Shown piece by piece: positions 28,380 through 37,150 of a stretch of DNA of 64,000 nucleotides. Source of the DNA: Comamonas sp. (GTDB lineage: Bacteria; Pseudomonadota; Gammaproteobacteria; Burkholderiales; Burkholderiaceae_C); NCBI RefSeq assembly GCF_009360615.1, contig NZ_SPEY01000022.1:26290-90289 (forward strand). The letters are read 5' to 3'. How positions within the stretch are numbered: the stretch's first letter is position 1; each line of letters starts with the position of its first letter. The notes under the pieces are model-generated. The model was not told the origin of the DNA. It did not search any database and worked only from the letters and a program-made list of their open reading frames with translations. The translations under genes and the position numbers were made by a program.

Positions 28380-29488
28380 CCGATGCTGCCAAGAAAAAAA
28401 TAGCGGGCACCGCAGGTGCAGAAAAGGCGAAAGGCCCCAAAGGCTCCAAAGGCCCCAAGTCTGTGACCACCGACATCAGTGATCCCAGCCTGGACTACAT
28501 CAGCGCCATGCTGGCCGCTGCCAAGCCCGGTAGCACGCCGACGGCCATCCGCGACCAGGAAGAGGAGGCTCCGGCCCGTGTCTACGCGCCCGAAGAGCAG
28601 CGCTGCGGCCTGATCGCCATTGTCGGCAAGCCCAATGTGGGCAAGTCCACGCTGATGAACGCGCTGGTGGGCCAGAAGATCTCCATCACGTCGCGCAAGG
28701 CCCAGACCACGCGTCACCGTATCACCGGCATCCGTACCAAGGACGAGACCCAGTTCGTCTTTGTGGATACCCCCGGTTTCCAGACCAAGCATTCCACGGC
28801 CCTGAACAAGTCGCTCAACAAGACCGTGATGGGTGCCATTGGCGATGTGGACCTGATCCTGTTCGTGGTGGAGGCGGGCAGCTTCACACTGGCCGATGCC
28901 AAGGTGCTGAGTCTGTTCAAGCCCGGCATTCCCACGCTGCTGATCGCCAACAAGCTGGACACCGTGGGACGCCGCGCCGAGATCGCCCCCTGGCTGCGGG
29001 ATATGCAGGAGCGCCATCCTTTTGCCGAGTTCGTGCCCATGTCGGCCAAGAACAAAAAGGATATCGAGCGCATGTATGGCATCTGTGCCAAATACCTGCC
29101 GCAGCAGCCCTGGTTCTACGGTGAAGACGAGCTGACCGACCGCAGCGAGAAGTTCCTGGCTTCCGAGACCCTGCGCGAGAAGCTGTTCCGCTTCACGGGC
29201 GACGAGCTGCCCTATACCTCCACGGTGGTCATCGACAAGTTCGAGGAGGAGCCCAGCCCCAAGTTCGGCCGTTTCATGCGCATTGCCGCCACCATCGTGG
29301 TCGAGCGCGATGGTCACAAGGCCATGGTGATCGGTCAGGGAGGCGAGCGCCTCAAGCGCATCTCCACCGAAACCCGGCAGGAGCTGGAAAAGCTGCTCAA
29401 TGCCAAGGTGTTCCTGGAAGTCTGGGTCAAGGTGAAGTCCGGCTGGGCCGATGACGAGGCCCGGGTCAAATCCTTCGGCTACGAGTAA
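28376..29488 (+). CDS. era: GTPase Era with N-terminal extension
   Basis: Era binds 16S rRNA near its 3' end and helps 30S assembly at the membrane. GTPase motifs are [19 protein letters not shown] (G1), VDTPGFQ (G3) and ANKLD (G4); the C-terminal KH domain contains [19 protein letters not shown]. The protein has 370 residues against about 300 for most Era proteins. The extra 75 residues are N-terminal, Lys/Gly/Ala-rich ([10 protein letters not shown]) and unlike the family. The ATG at 28376 overlaps the rnc stop; a shorter protein from ATG 28508 is possible but would break the coupling. Confidence 0.95.
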   Translation: MTDAAKKKIAGTAGAEKAKGPKGSKGPKSVTTDISDPSLDYISAMLAAAKPGSTPTAIRDQEEEAPARVYAPEEQRCGLIAIVGKPNVGKSTLMNALVGQKISITSRKAQTTRHRITGIRTKDETQFVFVDTPGFQTKHSTALNKSLNKTVMGAIGDVDLILFVVEAGSFTLADAKVLSLFKPGIPTLLIANKLDTVGRRAEIAPWLRDMQERHPFAEFVPMSAKNKKDIERMYGICAKYLPQQPWFYGEDELTDRSEKFLASETLREKLFRFTGDELPYTSTVVIDKFEEEPSPKFGRFMRIAATIVVERDGHKAMVIGQGGERLKRISTETRQELEKLLNAKVFLEVWVKVKSGWADDEARVKSFGYE

Positions 29489-29600
29489 GTGACCCCCACG
29501 CACCCTCACTGCGTGTGGTCGCTGCCCCCCGAGGGGGTCCTGACCTGGCTGGTGCCAGGTTTGGCCTTGGGGCGGCCCGGCGGCAAAATCGCCTTCCTCT
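29489..29600. repeat. GC-rich stop-codon-associated repeat, copy 1 (divergent)
   Basis: Directly after the era stop comes GACCCCCACGC, then TCGCTGCCCCCCGAGGGGG and TTGGGGCGGCCCGGCGG. It shares the CGCTGC...CCCCC...GGGG...GGGGCGGCC order with copies 2-5 but is more diverged. The fold is a large GC-rich hairpin. Confidence 0.45.
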
Positions 29601-29657
29601 CGGTTTCGTTGGGTTTTTGGGCGCAGCCATGCGCCACTGACCAGGCTGGAGTGATTC

Positions 29658-30437
29658 ATGGCTAGCGCCAAACGCGTCGGCGACGAACCTGCTTATATCC
29701 TGCACCAGTACGACTGGAGCGAATCCAGCCTGATCCTGGAGGTGTTCACGCGCCATCGCGGGCGCGTGGCGCTCGCGGCCAAGGGGGTCAAGCGCCATAC
29801 CTCCAACTTTCGCCCGGTGCTGCTGCCGCTGCAGCCGCTCAAGCTCAGCTACACCCTGGGAGCAGAGGGCAATGCCGAAATTCACACCCTGAAGGGGGCG
29901 GAATGGGTCGGTGGTCATGTCATGCCCCAGGGCGATGCGCTGTGGTCCGGCATGTACCTCAACGAGCTGCTGATGCGCTTGCTGGCACGCGATGACCCGT
30001 ATGCGGCGCTGTTCGACATCTATGCCGGGGTGGTGCGCGTGCTCGCCGGCCAGCATGGGGGCACCACCGAGGCCATCGAGCCCGTGCTGCGCGCCTTCGA
30101 GCTGGTGCTGCTGCGCGAACTCGGCCATCTGCCCGATCTGCGCCAGGAGAGCGCCACGCTCGGGCAGGTCAACAGTGTTTTGCGCTATACCCTGGTCGCC
30201 GACGGAGGCCTGCGCCAGGCCTCCGGGCACGAGCGCGCTGCGCTGACCGGCCTTCAGTGGCAGGGCATAGAGCTGGCGCTGCAGGCCGAGCAGCCGTTTC
30301 CGAGAACCCTGAACGCGCTGGCCGAGCCCGAAGTGGCCCAGGCCCTGAAGCCGCAATTGCGCCATCTTCTGCAATACCATTGCGGCTCAACCATGCTGCG
30401 CACCCGCCAGCTGATGATGGATCTGCAATCGCTATGA
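29658..30437 (+). CDS. recO: DNA repair protein RecO
   Basis: RecO works with RecR to load RecA on single-stranded DNA during gap repair. The 259-residue protein has an N-terminal OB fold ([20 protein letters not shown] followed by VFTRHRGRV), the segment [17 protein letters not shown], and a C-terminal helical region. The zinc Cys residues of some RecO proteins are absent. It follows era after a repeat and overlaps pdxJ by four bases (ATGA). Confidence 0.95.
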   Translation: MASAKRVGDEPAYILHQYDWSESSLILEVFTRHRGRVALAAKGVKRHTSNFRPVLLPLQPLKLSYTLGAEGNAEIHTLKGAEWVGGHVMPQGDALWSGMYLNELLMRLLARDDPYAALFDIYAGVVRVLAGQHGGTTEAIEPVLRAFELVLLRELGHLPDLRQESATLGQVNSVLRYTLVADGGLRQASGHERAALTGLQWQGIELALQAEQPFPRTLNALAEPEVAQALKPQLRHLLQYHCGSTMLRTRQLMMDLQSL

Positions 30438-31207
30438 ATATCCCTGCCTTCCCACGCACCGCGCTTTCGGTCAATGTCAACAAGGTGGCGCTGCTGCGCA
30501 ATACCCGCCATCTGGGCATTCCCTCCGTGACGCGTGCGGCGCAGATCTGTCTCGAGGCCGGAGCGCAGGGGATCACCATTCACCCGCGTCCCGACGAGCG
30601 CCATATCCGCGCGCAGGATGTCTTTGCGCTGCACGAGCTGCTCACGAACTGGCCCAGTGCCGAATTCAATATCGAGGGCAATCCCACGCAGAATCTGATG
30701 GATTTCATCCGTCAGACGCGCCCGCATCAGGCGACTTTCGTGCCGGACAGCGAAGACCAGTTCACCAGCGACCATGGCTGGAGCTTTCCCCAGGATGCCG
30801 AACGTCTCAGGCCATTGATTGCCGAATGCAAGGCCCTGGGGGTGCGCGTGAGCCTGTTCATGGACCCCATTCCCGAACAGATGGCGGCCGCCAGGGCAGT
30901 CGGTGCCGACCGCGTGGAGCTTTACACCGAGCCTTTTGCCGCCCACTGGGGCAAAGCCGGGCAGGAGCAGCAGCTGCAGGCCTATGCCAGGGCTGCCCAG
31001 GCCGCGCTGGATGTGGGCCTGGGCATCAATGCCGGGCATGACCTGAATCGCGACAATCTGGCGGCCTTCGTGGCCCGGGTGCCCGGCCTGGCCGAAGTCT
31101 CCATCGGCCATGCACTGATCGCCGATGCCCTGGAGCTGGGCTATGCCGAGACCGTCAAGGCCTACCAGGCCTGCATCGATGCCGGCATGGTGCAGAAGAA
31201 TTCCTGA
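30434..31207 (+). CDS. pdxJ: Pyridoxine 5'-phosphate synthase
   Basis: PdxJ condenses 1-deoxyxylulose 5-phosphate and 3-amino-2-oxopropyl phosphate to make vitamin B6. The 257-residue TIM-barrel protein begins [18 protein letters not shown], with the active-site segment [18 protein letters not shown], the Glu in FNIEGNP, and [14 protein letters not shown] near the phosphate site. The ATG at 30434 overlaps the recO stop. As in E. coli, it is followed by acpS. Confidence 0.97.
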   Translation: MNIPAFPRTALSVNVNKVALLRNTRHLGIPSVTRAAQICLEAGAQGITIHPRPDERHIRAQDVFALHELLTNWPSAEFNIEGNPTQNLMDFIRQTRPHQATFVPDSEDQFTSDHGWSFPQDAERLRPLIAECKALGVRVSLFMDPIPEQMAAARAVGADRVELYTEPFAAHWGKAGQEQQLQAYARAAQAALDVGLGINAGHDLNRDNLAAFVARVPGLAEVSIGHALIADALELGYAETVKAYQACIDAGMVQKNS

Positions 31208-31260
31208 AAAGATAGCGGCTGGTGCTTGATGGAAAAGCGTTTGAGGCCTTTTTCTCTCTA
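31208..31260 (+). repeat. Dispersed repeat, GATAGC/AGCGCT family, copy 2
   Basis: GATAGCGGCTGGTGCTTGAT is followed by AAAAGCGTTTGAGGCC and a T-run, matching the order of copy 1. It fills the pdxJ-acpS gap and ends at the acpS ribosome site AAGGAG. Confidence 0.6.
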
Positions 31261-31272
31261 AAGGAGTCATGG

Positions 31273-31674
31273 ATGATTTACGGCATCGGCACTGATATCT
31301 GCGATGTGCGCCGCATTCGCGCAAGCCTGGAAAAGCATGGCGAGCGTTTTGCCCGCAAGGTTCTGGCCGATGGCGAACTGGCGACCTGGAGGGCGCGCAG
31401 CGCGCGCTGGCCCGAGCGCGGCATCCGCTATATGGCCACGCGCTTTTCGGCCAAGGAGGCCTTCAGCAAGGCCGTGGGAATGGGCATGGTCATGCCCATG
31501 ACCTGGCGCCATTGCGAAGTCATCAAGCTGCCCAGCGGCCAGCCTGCCATTCGCCTGCATGGCGAACTCAGGGAGTGGTTCGAGAAAAACCATCTTACGG
31601 CGCACCTGTCCGTGACGGACGAATCCGACTACGCCGCCAGCTTCTGCGTGGTCGAAAAAATGTCTCTCCCCTGA
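31273..31674 (+). CDS. acpS: Holo-ACP synthase
   Basis: AcpS transfers phosphopantetheine from CoA to Ser37 of the ACP encoded by acpP in this window. The 133-residue protein has the magnesium-binding Asp in [14 protein letters not shown] and the Glu in [15 protein letters not shown], both core motifs. The ATG at 31273 has AAGGAG seven bases upstream; another ATG at 31269 is out of frame. The end touches a GC-rich repeat. Confidence 0.96.
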   Translation: MIYGIGTDICDVRRIRASLEKHGERFARKVLADGELATWRARSARWPERGIRYMATRFSAKEAFSKAVGMGMVMPMTWRHCEVIKLPSGQPAIRLHGELREWFEKNHLTAHLSVTDESDYAASFCVVEKMSLP

Positions 31675-31755
31675 GCCGCTTTGCGGCGCTCCCCCGGGGA
31701 CAGCCGCCCTGGCTGCGGGGCGCCCCTGGCGGGAGACCTCCGGCCCGGGTCGGGG
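31672..31755. repeat. GC-rich stop-codon-associated repeat, copy 2
   Basis: The acpS stop codon is part of CCCCTGAGCCGCTTTGCGGC, followed by CTCCCCCGGGGACAGC and GGCTGCGGGGCGCCCC. The CCCCTGAG-CCGCT-GCGGC start and GCTGCGGGGCG end match copies 3-5. Confidence 0.6.
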
Positions 31756-31788
31756 ATGCCTTCAAGTTCATTTTTTTCGGAAGTATTC

Positions 31789-32883
31789 ATGAGCATGCAC
31801 GCCCCTCTCATCATCGATATCGCAGGCACATCGCTGACCGATGTGGACCGCGCGCGCCTTTCCCATCCGCTGGTGGGCGGCATCATTCTCTTCAAGCGCA
31901 ACTGGGAAGACCGCAGTGCACTGGTCCAGTTGTGTGCCGATATCAAGGCCGTCAAGCCCGACCTGCTGATCAGTGTGGACCACGAGGGCGGCCGCGTGCA
32001 GCGCTTTCGCACCGATGGCTTCACGCACATCCCGCCCATGCGCGCCTTTGGTGAGATGTGGATGGATGATGGCGGCAAGGGCCGGAAATACCGCGAAGGC
32101 AGTGGCGCCATGCGGGCCATGAACGCTGCCACGGCCGCCGGCTATGTACTGGGTACTGAGCTGCGCGCCTGCGGTGTGGATTTCAGCTTCACGCCCGTGC
32201 TGGATCTGGACTACGGCGAATCCTCGGTCATCGGTGACCGCAGCTTTCACCGCGACCCGCGCGTGGTGGCCACGCTGGCCAGGAGCCTGATGCAGGGTCT
32301 GCTGCAGGCCGGCATGGGCAATTGCGGCAAGCATTTTCCCGGCCATGGCTTTGTGAAAGCCGATTCGCATGTGGACATTCCCGTCGACAAGCGCAGTCTG
32401 ACGGCCATTCTCGACGAAGACGCCGCGCCCTATCCCTGGCTCTCCAGCGTGCTGACCGCCGTCATGCCCGCCCATGTGATCTATCCCAAGGTGGACAAGC
32501 GCCCGGCAGGCTTCAGCGAGAAATGGCTCAAGGACATCCTGCGTGCCCGTCTGCGCTATGACGGAGCCATCTTCAGCGACGACCTGAGCATGGAGGGCGC
32601 GCGTCGCATCGACGGCGAACTCATCAGCTATACAGATGCCGCGTTGACCGCCCTGAATGCGGGCTGCGACATGGTGCTGCTGTGCAACCAGAGCCTGGGT
32701 CTGGGGGAACATGTGGACGAGTTGCTGGACGGCATGGATGCCGCGCTGCGCGAGGGCCGCTGGGTACCCGATATCGACTCCGAGTCGCGCCGTGTCTCGC
32801 TGCTGCCCGACACCGAACCCCAGACCTGGGACGATCTGATGCGCCAGCCTGCCTATCTGCAGGCGCTGGATCTGTTGCCCTAG
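31789..32883 (+). CDS. nagZ: Beta-N-acetylglucosaminidase NagZ
   Basis: NagZ (glycoside hydrolase family 3) removes GlcNAc from 1,6-anhydro-muropeptides in cytoplasmic cell-wall recycling, which in other bacteria controls AmpC induction. The 364-residue protein has LLISVDHEGGRVQRFR, the family motif NCGKHFPGHGFVKADSHVD carrying the His of the acid/base loop, and the nucleophile Asp in IFSDDLSMEGA. The start at MSMHAPLIIDIAG is preceded by an upstream open frame that belongs to the repeat. It ends at a strong terminator. Confidence 0.96.
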   Translation: MSMHAPLIIDIAGTSLTDVDRARLSHPLVGGIILFKRNWEDRSALVQLCADIKAVKPDLLISVDHEGGRVQRFRTDGFTHIPPMRAFGEMWMDDGGKGRKYREGSGAMRAMNAATAAGYVLGTELRACGVDFSFTPVLDLDYGESSVIGDRSFHRDPRVVATLARSLMQGLLQAGMGNCGKHFPGHGFVKADSHVDIPVDKRSLTAILDEDAAPYPWLSSVLTAVMPAHVIYPKVDKRPAGFSEKWLKDILRARLRYDGAIFSDDLSMEGARRIDGELISYTDAALTALNAGCDMVLLCNQSLGLGEHVDELLDGMDAALREGRWVPDIDSESRRVSLLPDTEPQTWDDLMRQPAYLQALDLLP

Positions 32884-32905
32884 GCGGCACTGGGCCGACC
32901 CTGCC

Positions 32906-32941
32906 ATCCGCTGCCTTTGACGCAAGGGCAGCGGATTTTTT
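32906..32941 (+). terminator. Rho-independent terminator of nagZ
   Basis: ATCCGCTGCC and GGCAGCGGAT form a ten-base stem followed by TTTTTT, 22 bases after the stop codon. Confidence 0.9.
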
Positions 32942-33074
32942 ATGCCTTTCGAAGGTCCGGCAGGGCGGCTGCCGGCATTTAAGTCTGGCCTCAGTTAAGC
33001 GGCTTAGGGTGAGTTCAGGAGCCTGGCAGCGGCATCGCCGCAGCGCCTTTGTTCATGAACCACCGAGAGCCTGC

Positions 33075-34856
33075 ATGAATTCAAAGAACCCGGGACTGGA
33101 GTCCCGCCAACACCGGTCGGGCGTGCTGCGCCAGGCCTTTTCGCTGACCCGACCCTATTTCCAGTCCGAGGAGAAATGGAAGGCCTGGGGGCTGCTGGCC
33201 GCCATCGTGGGCCTCAATCTCGCTGCGGTGTTCATGCTGGTGCAGATCAACGAATGGAACCGGGTGTTCTATGACGCATTGCAGAACAAGCAGGCCGAGG
33301 TGTTCTGGCAGCAGCTATGGCGCTTTCTCTGGCTGGCCCTGGTGTACATCGTCATCGCGGTCTACAAGTTCTATCTGACGCAGTTGCTGCAACTCAACTG
33401 GCGACGCTGGCTCACCGAGCACATGTTGCAGCGCTGGCTGTCGGCCAAGGCGTTCTACCGGCTGGAGCTGGGGCGCTACGGCGTGGACGGCGACGGCAAA
33501 GCCCCCGACAACCCCGACCAGCGGATTCAGGAGGATCTGAATCTCTTCACCACCTATACCGTGTCACTGTCGATGGGGCTGCTGAATGCGGCGGTCACCT
33601 TCGCGAGTTTTGTCGGCATACTGTGGAGCCTGAGTTCCGTCGTCGATATCGGCCTGCCGGCCCTCTTCGGCGGCGGTCAGCTGCAGGTTTCCGGCTTCAT
33701 GGTCTGGATGGCGGTGCTGTATTGTCTGGTCGGCAGTGCGATCACCTTCTGGATCGGCAAACCCCAGGTCTGGCTCAATAGTCGCCAGCAACAGCTGGAG
33801 GCCAACTTCCGGCATCACATGATCCGCGTGCGCGAGCACGCCGAAGCCATCGCCCTGGACGGTGGCGAGCGCGTCGAGGGCACGCAGATCGGCCTGCGTT
33901 TTGGCGATGTCCTTGGCAACTCCCTGAACCTGATCAGGAAGCAGAAGAGTCTGGGCTGGTTCACCAACTTCTTTGGTCAGGCCGCCGTGGTCTTTCCCTT
34001 CATCATCGCCGCACCGCGTTTTTTCAGCGGCGCCATACAGCTGGGCCAGCTCATGCAGATAGGCTCCGCCTTCAATCAGGTGCAGGAGTCGCTGAGCTGG
34101 ATCGTCAACAACTACTCCGATATCGCGGCCTGGCGGGCCACGACTCTGCGTCTGGGCGGCTTTGACGAGAGTCTGCGCGAGCAGGAGGCGCATCCGGGCG
34201 GCGTGCAGCTTGCCGCGTCGCAGCAGTTGCAGACCCGTGCTCTCGATGTATCCCTGCCTGCAGGCAGTCCCATCGTGCAGGACGCCGGTCTGCTGGTGCG
34301 CCCGGGTCAGAGGCTGCTGATCAGCGGACCTTCGGGCAGCGGCAAGTCCACCTTGCTGCGGGCTTTGGCGGGTATCTGGCCCTATGCGAAAGGGCTGGTG
34401 GAGCGTCCTCGGGACGCAATGTTCATTCCTCAGCGTCCCTACTTTCCCGATGGCCGCCTGCGCGACGCCCTGGCCTACCCGGAGCCGGCGGCAAGCTACA
34501 GCGACGCTGAGCTCAAGCGTGCCCTGCGCGAAGCGCAGCTGCCTCAGCTGCAGGAGCGGCTGGACAGCCAGGCGGCCTGGAACAGCAGCCTGTCGGGGGG
34601 CGAACAGCAGCGGTTGTCCGTGGCGCGGGTCCTGCTCAAGCGACCGGCCTGGGTGTTTGCGGACGAGGCCACGAGCGCGCTGGACCATGCCGCCGAAGCC
34701 CAGGTCTACAGCCGGTTGGTGCAACTGGTGCAGAGCAAAGGCGGGGCATTGGTTTCGGTGGCGCACCGCGACAGCGTGACGGAGTTCCACACGGCCCGCT
34801 GGCTGCTTCAGCCGCAGCAAGGGGTCCGGGAAGACGAGCTGCCCGGCAGCCGCTGA
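33075..34856 (+). CDS. SbmA/BacA- and YddA-like ABC transporter (membrane plus ATPase)
   Basis: A 593-residue inner-membrane half-transporter of the ABC_membrane_2 type, in which an SbmA/BacA-like membrane domain is fused to an ATPase; it should act as a homodimer. The membrane part (about residues 35-340) begins TRPYFQSEEKWKAWGLLAAI and includes WNRVFYDALQNKQAEVFWQQ, a hallmark of the SbmA/BacA family. The ATPase has Walker A SGPSGSGKSTLLRAL, signature LSGGEQQRLSVARVLL and Walker B VFADEATSALD. Relatives take up vitamin B12, bleomycin or antimicrobial peptides; the substrate here is not known. It stands alone after the nagZ terminator. Confidence 0.92.
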   Translation: MNSKNPGLESRQHRSGVLRQAFSLTRPYFQSEEKWKAWGLLAAIVGLNLAAVFMLVQINEWNRVFYDALQNKQAEVFWQQLWRFLWLALVYIVIAVYKFYLTQLLQLNWRRWLTEHMLQRWLSAKAFYRLELGRYGVDGDGKAPDNPDQRIQEDLNLFTTYTVSLSMGLLNAAVTFASFVGILWSLSSVVDIGLPALFGGGQLQVSGFMVWMAVLYCLVGSAITFWIGKPQVWLNSRQQQLEANFRHHMIRVREHAEAIALDGGERVEGTQIGLRFGDVLGNSLNLIRKQKSLGWFTNFFGQAAVVFPFIIAAPRFFSGAIQLGQLMQIGSAFNQVQESLSWIVNNYSDIAAWRATTLRLGGFDESLREQEAHPGGVQLAASQQLQTRALDVSLPAGSPIVQDAGLLVRPGQRLLISGPSGSGKSTLLRALAGIWPYAKGLVERPRDAMFIPQRPYFPDGRLRDALAYPEPAASYSDAELKRALREAQLPQLQERLDSQAAWNSSLSGGEQQRLSVARVLLKRPAWVFADEATSALDHAAEAQVYSRLVQLVQSKGGALVSVAHRDSVTEFHTARWLLQPQQGVREDELPGSR

Positions 34857-34968
34857 AGCAGGCGGGTTCCGGGACAGGCAGTCTCAACCGCAGAGCAGGC
34901 CCGGAAGGCTTTGGCGGCGACTTTCTCGTGGGATGATGTGCACTCGAGAATCTCTGGAGAGCGAACCC

Positions 34969-36024
34969 ATGCGCGTTGGTGTGCTGACCGGTGGCGGCGA
35001 TTGCCCCGGCCTCAATGCGGTGATCCGTGCGGTCACCAAGTCCCTGATCAACCATGGCCAGTGCGAGGTACTGGGCATTGCCGACGGCTTTGAAGGGCTG
35101 ATGGATGCGAGCCCGCGCGTCAGAGCGCTGAGCTGGGACGAGGTCAGCGGCATTCTGCATATCGGCGGCACGATCCTGGGCACCAGCAACAGCGCCAATC
35201 CATTGCGCGATGCGGCCACGCTTGCCCAGGTGGGGCGCAATGTCAAGGCGCTGGCACTGGATGTGGTGGTCGCCATCGGCGGCGACGGCACCATGAGTCT
35301 GGCCCATGGCCTGGCGCAGGTGGGACTGCAATGCGTGGGCGTGCCCAAGACCATCGATAACGACATTGCCAACTGCGAGCGCAGCTTCGGCTTCGATACC
35401 GCCGTGGCCACGGTGACCGAAAGCCTGCGCCGCATCGAGAGTACGGCCATGAGCCACCATCGGGTGATGATCGTGGAGACCATGGGTCGCCACGCGGGCT
35501 GGCTGGCGCTGGAGTCCGGCATCGCCGGTGCTGCCGACATCATTTTGCTGCCCGAGATCGATTACGACCTGCAGTCCATCATCAAGGTCTGTCAGGAGCG
35601 CGAGCGGCGTCAGCGCTACACCATCATCTGCATCGGCGAGGGGGCCAAGGAAAGCGGCCAGAGCCTGACGGTGCGCGAGCGGATTGCGCACAGTCCCGAC
35701 CCCGTGCGTCTGGGCGGCGTCGGCCATGTGCTGCGCGAGCGCCTGCAACCCCATCTCCAGAGCGAGGTGCGCACCACGGTGCTGGGGCATGTGCAGCGCG
35801 GCGGCGATCCGACCCCGTTTGACCGGGTGCTGGCCACGCAGTTCGGCCACCATGCGGCGCAGCTGGTGCTGGGCGGTCAGCTGGGCCATATGGTCACGCT
35901 GCAGAACGGCCGCATCGGCAGTGTGGCGATTGCCGATGTGGCCAATACCCAGCGCACCGTGCCGCTGGACAGCCCGCTGCTGACCATGGCGCGCGATATC
36001 GGAATTTGCTTCGGCGAGGCCTGA
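34969..36024 (+). CDS. 6-phosphofructokinase (PFK family A)
   Basis: A 351-residue enzyme that phosphorylates fructose 6-phosphate. Motifs: GVLTGGGDCPGLNAVIRAV, VAIGGDGTMSLAHG, CVGVPKTIDNDI with the catalytic Asp, ETMGRHAGWLAL, and VLGHVQRGGDPTPFDRV. The Gly in GGDGT is typical of ATP-dependent enzymes, while the Lys in PKTIDND is more common in pyrophosphate-dependent or mixed forms, so the phosphate donor is not certain. Start is MRVGVLTG at 34969, with GGAGAG about nine bases upstream. It is not in a glycolytic operon. Confidence 0.93.
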   Translation: MRVGVLTGGGDCPGLNAVIRAVTKSLINHGQCEVLGIADGFEGLMDASPRVRALSWDEVSGILHIGGTILGTSNSANPLRDAATLAQVGRNVKALALDVVVAIGGDGTMSLAHGLAQVGLQCVGVPKTIDNDIANCERSFGFDTAVATVTESLRRIESTAMSHHRVMIVETMGRHAGWLALESGIAGAADIILLPEIDYDLQSIIKVCQERERRQRYTIICIGEGAKESGQSLTVRERIAHSPDPVRLGGVGHVLRERLQPHLQSEVRTTVLGHVQRGGDPTPFDRVLATQFGHHAAQLVLGGQLGHMVTLQNGRIGSVAIADVANTQRTVPLDSPLLTMARDIGICFGEA

Positions 36025-36078
36025 GCTGCGCTAAGGTGTGAACCTGCGCGCACTTTCGGCGCGCCGGAGAAATTCAGC

Positions 36079-36549
36079 ATGGACCGACATGAAGAAGCCG
36101 TGATGCAGCTGCTCACGGCCAACGGTGAGACTTTTGTGGCCCCCAAGTATGAGGTGGCCGATGGCTGGCAATGTCCGGCTTTCGTGGCATTGCGCCCGGC
36201 TCGTCGCCAGGTCTATGTGGTCGAGGTATCGGCTTCCGGCTATCCGCTGGCGCTGGTCAACCGTCTCAACGAGCGGGTCGAGAAATGGTATGCCCCGCTG
36301 CTGTCGCAGCTGCACGGCCTGGGCATCACGCAGCCTGACTGGGAGGTTGCCTGCCTGGTGTTTGTGCGCAGCGACCAGATCGACTGGCTCAAGGAACGCG
36401 TCAAGGACCTGAGCGGCGTGCATGTGCTGAGCCTGGAGCAGGCCAGCAGCCCCTGGGTCTGGGACGACGGGGTCTGGACGTCCGAGATGCGTTTCGATGC
36501 GGGAAGCATCCCGCAGCGTGGCGGCAAGGCGGTCGGTCTGACGCACTGA
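36079..36549 (+). CDS. Unrecognised 156-residue cytoplasmic protein
   Basis: I do not recognise it. There is no signal peptide or membrane segment. The N-terminal half has alternating strand-like segments ending ARRQVYVVEVSASGYPLALV, which could recall the core strand of a restriction-endonuclease-like fold, but no clear D-ExK site is present. A Trp-rich C-terminal part (SPWVWDDGVW) follows. A GGAG lies about ten bases before the ATG at 36079, and it starts 54 bases after the phosphofructokinase gene, so it may be co-transcribed. Confidence 0.7.
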   Translation: MDRHEEAVMQLLTANGETFVAPKYEVADGWQCPAFVALRPARRQVYVVEVSASGYPLALVNRLNERVEKWYAPLLSQLHGLGITQPDWEVACLVFVRSDQIDWLKERVKDLSGVHVLSLEQASSPWVWDDGVWTSEMRFDAGSIPQRGGKAVGLTH

Positions 36550-36554
36550 TACCC

Positions 36555-36620
36555 ATAAAAAAACTCCATGATATTGGCCTCAATCCCTTTGTCTTGAAGC
36601 GATTAAAGCTATCTATTTGG
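36555..36620 (-). repeat. Dispersed repeat, GATAGC/AGCGCT family, copy 3 (inverted)
   Basis: Read on the minus strand, GATAGCTTTAATCGCTTCAA is followed by AAAGGGATTGAGGCC and later a T-run; this matches the box order of copies 1 and 2. It lies between two small genes. Confidence 0.6.
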
Positions 36621-36664
36621 TAGAGATGCTGGCCCATGAACACCACTCACTTGCAGGTAGGCAG

Positions 36665-37018
36665 ATGACTTCTTTCCGAATTCTGATTGCGGCGGCTTTG
36701 AGCGCCTGCGCCGCTGCCGCCCAGGCTGCAGACTGGCAGATCTGCGATCTCAAGGTGCAGGTGCGAGAAAAGCAAAGCGGTGGCCGCGCGCTGCAGACCC
36801 GCGTGCTCGAAGCCCAAGCCAGGGGCGACGCCGAATGTCCGCAGCCGGGCACGGCGCTGAGCTTCAGGCCCGAAGCGGCGGACTACCAAAGCGAGCTGCC
36901 GCGCCGGCAGTGGCCCGGCCCGGGTGCTGCCGTGACGGTACGCTACCGCTATCTGGACGGGCAATGCAAGCATCGCGGCGCCTGCCGCATCGAGCATTAC
37001 TCGCCGATGCCGCACTGA
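36665..37018 (+). CDS. Small secreted protein of unknown function
   Basis: A 117-residue protein with a clear signal peptide (MTSFRILIAAALSACAAAAQ, cleavage near AQA-ADW), so probably periplasmic. The mature part has four Cys (WQICDLK, AECPQPG, GQCKH, GACRIE), possibly two disulphides, and a basic core. No family is recognised. Start chosen at the ATG that begins the signal peptide; a GCAGATG context gives only a weak ribosome site. It precedes purT by 132 bases. Confidence 0.7.
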   Translation: MTSFRILIAAALSACAAAAQAADWQICDLKVQVREKQSGGRALQTRVLEAQARGDAECPQPGTALSFRPEAADYQSELPRRQWPGPGAAVTVRYRYLDGQCKHRGACRIEHYSPMPH

Positions 37019-37150
37019 TTCTGCAATCAATCCCGCCATGTGCTTCGACGCTCGGCGCTGAAAGCGGCCGGATTGCCAGGCTGCAGCCCGGCGAGGCCTG
37101 GCTGCTCGCCTATGATCGGGGGCTTGGCCCCATATACGCAGGATGCAAAC

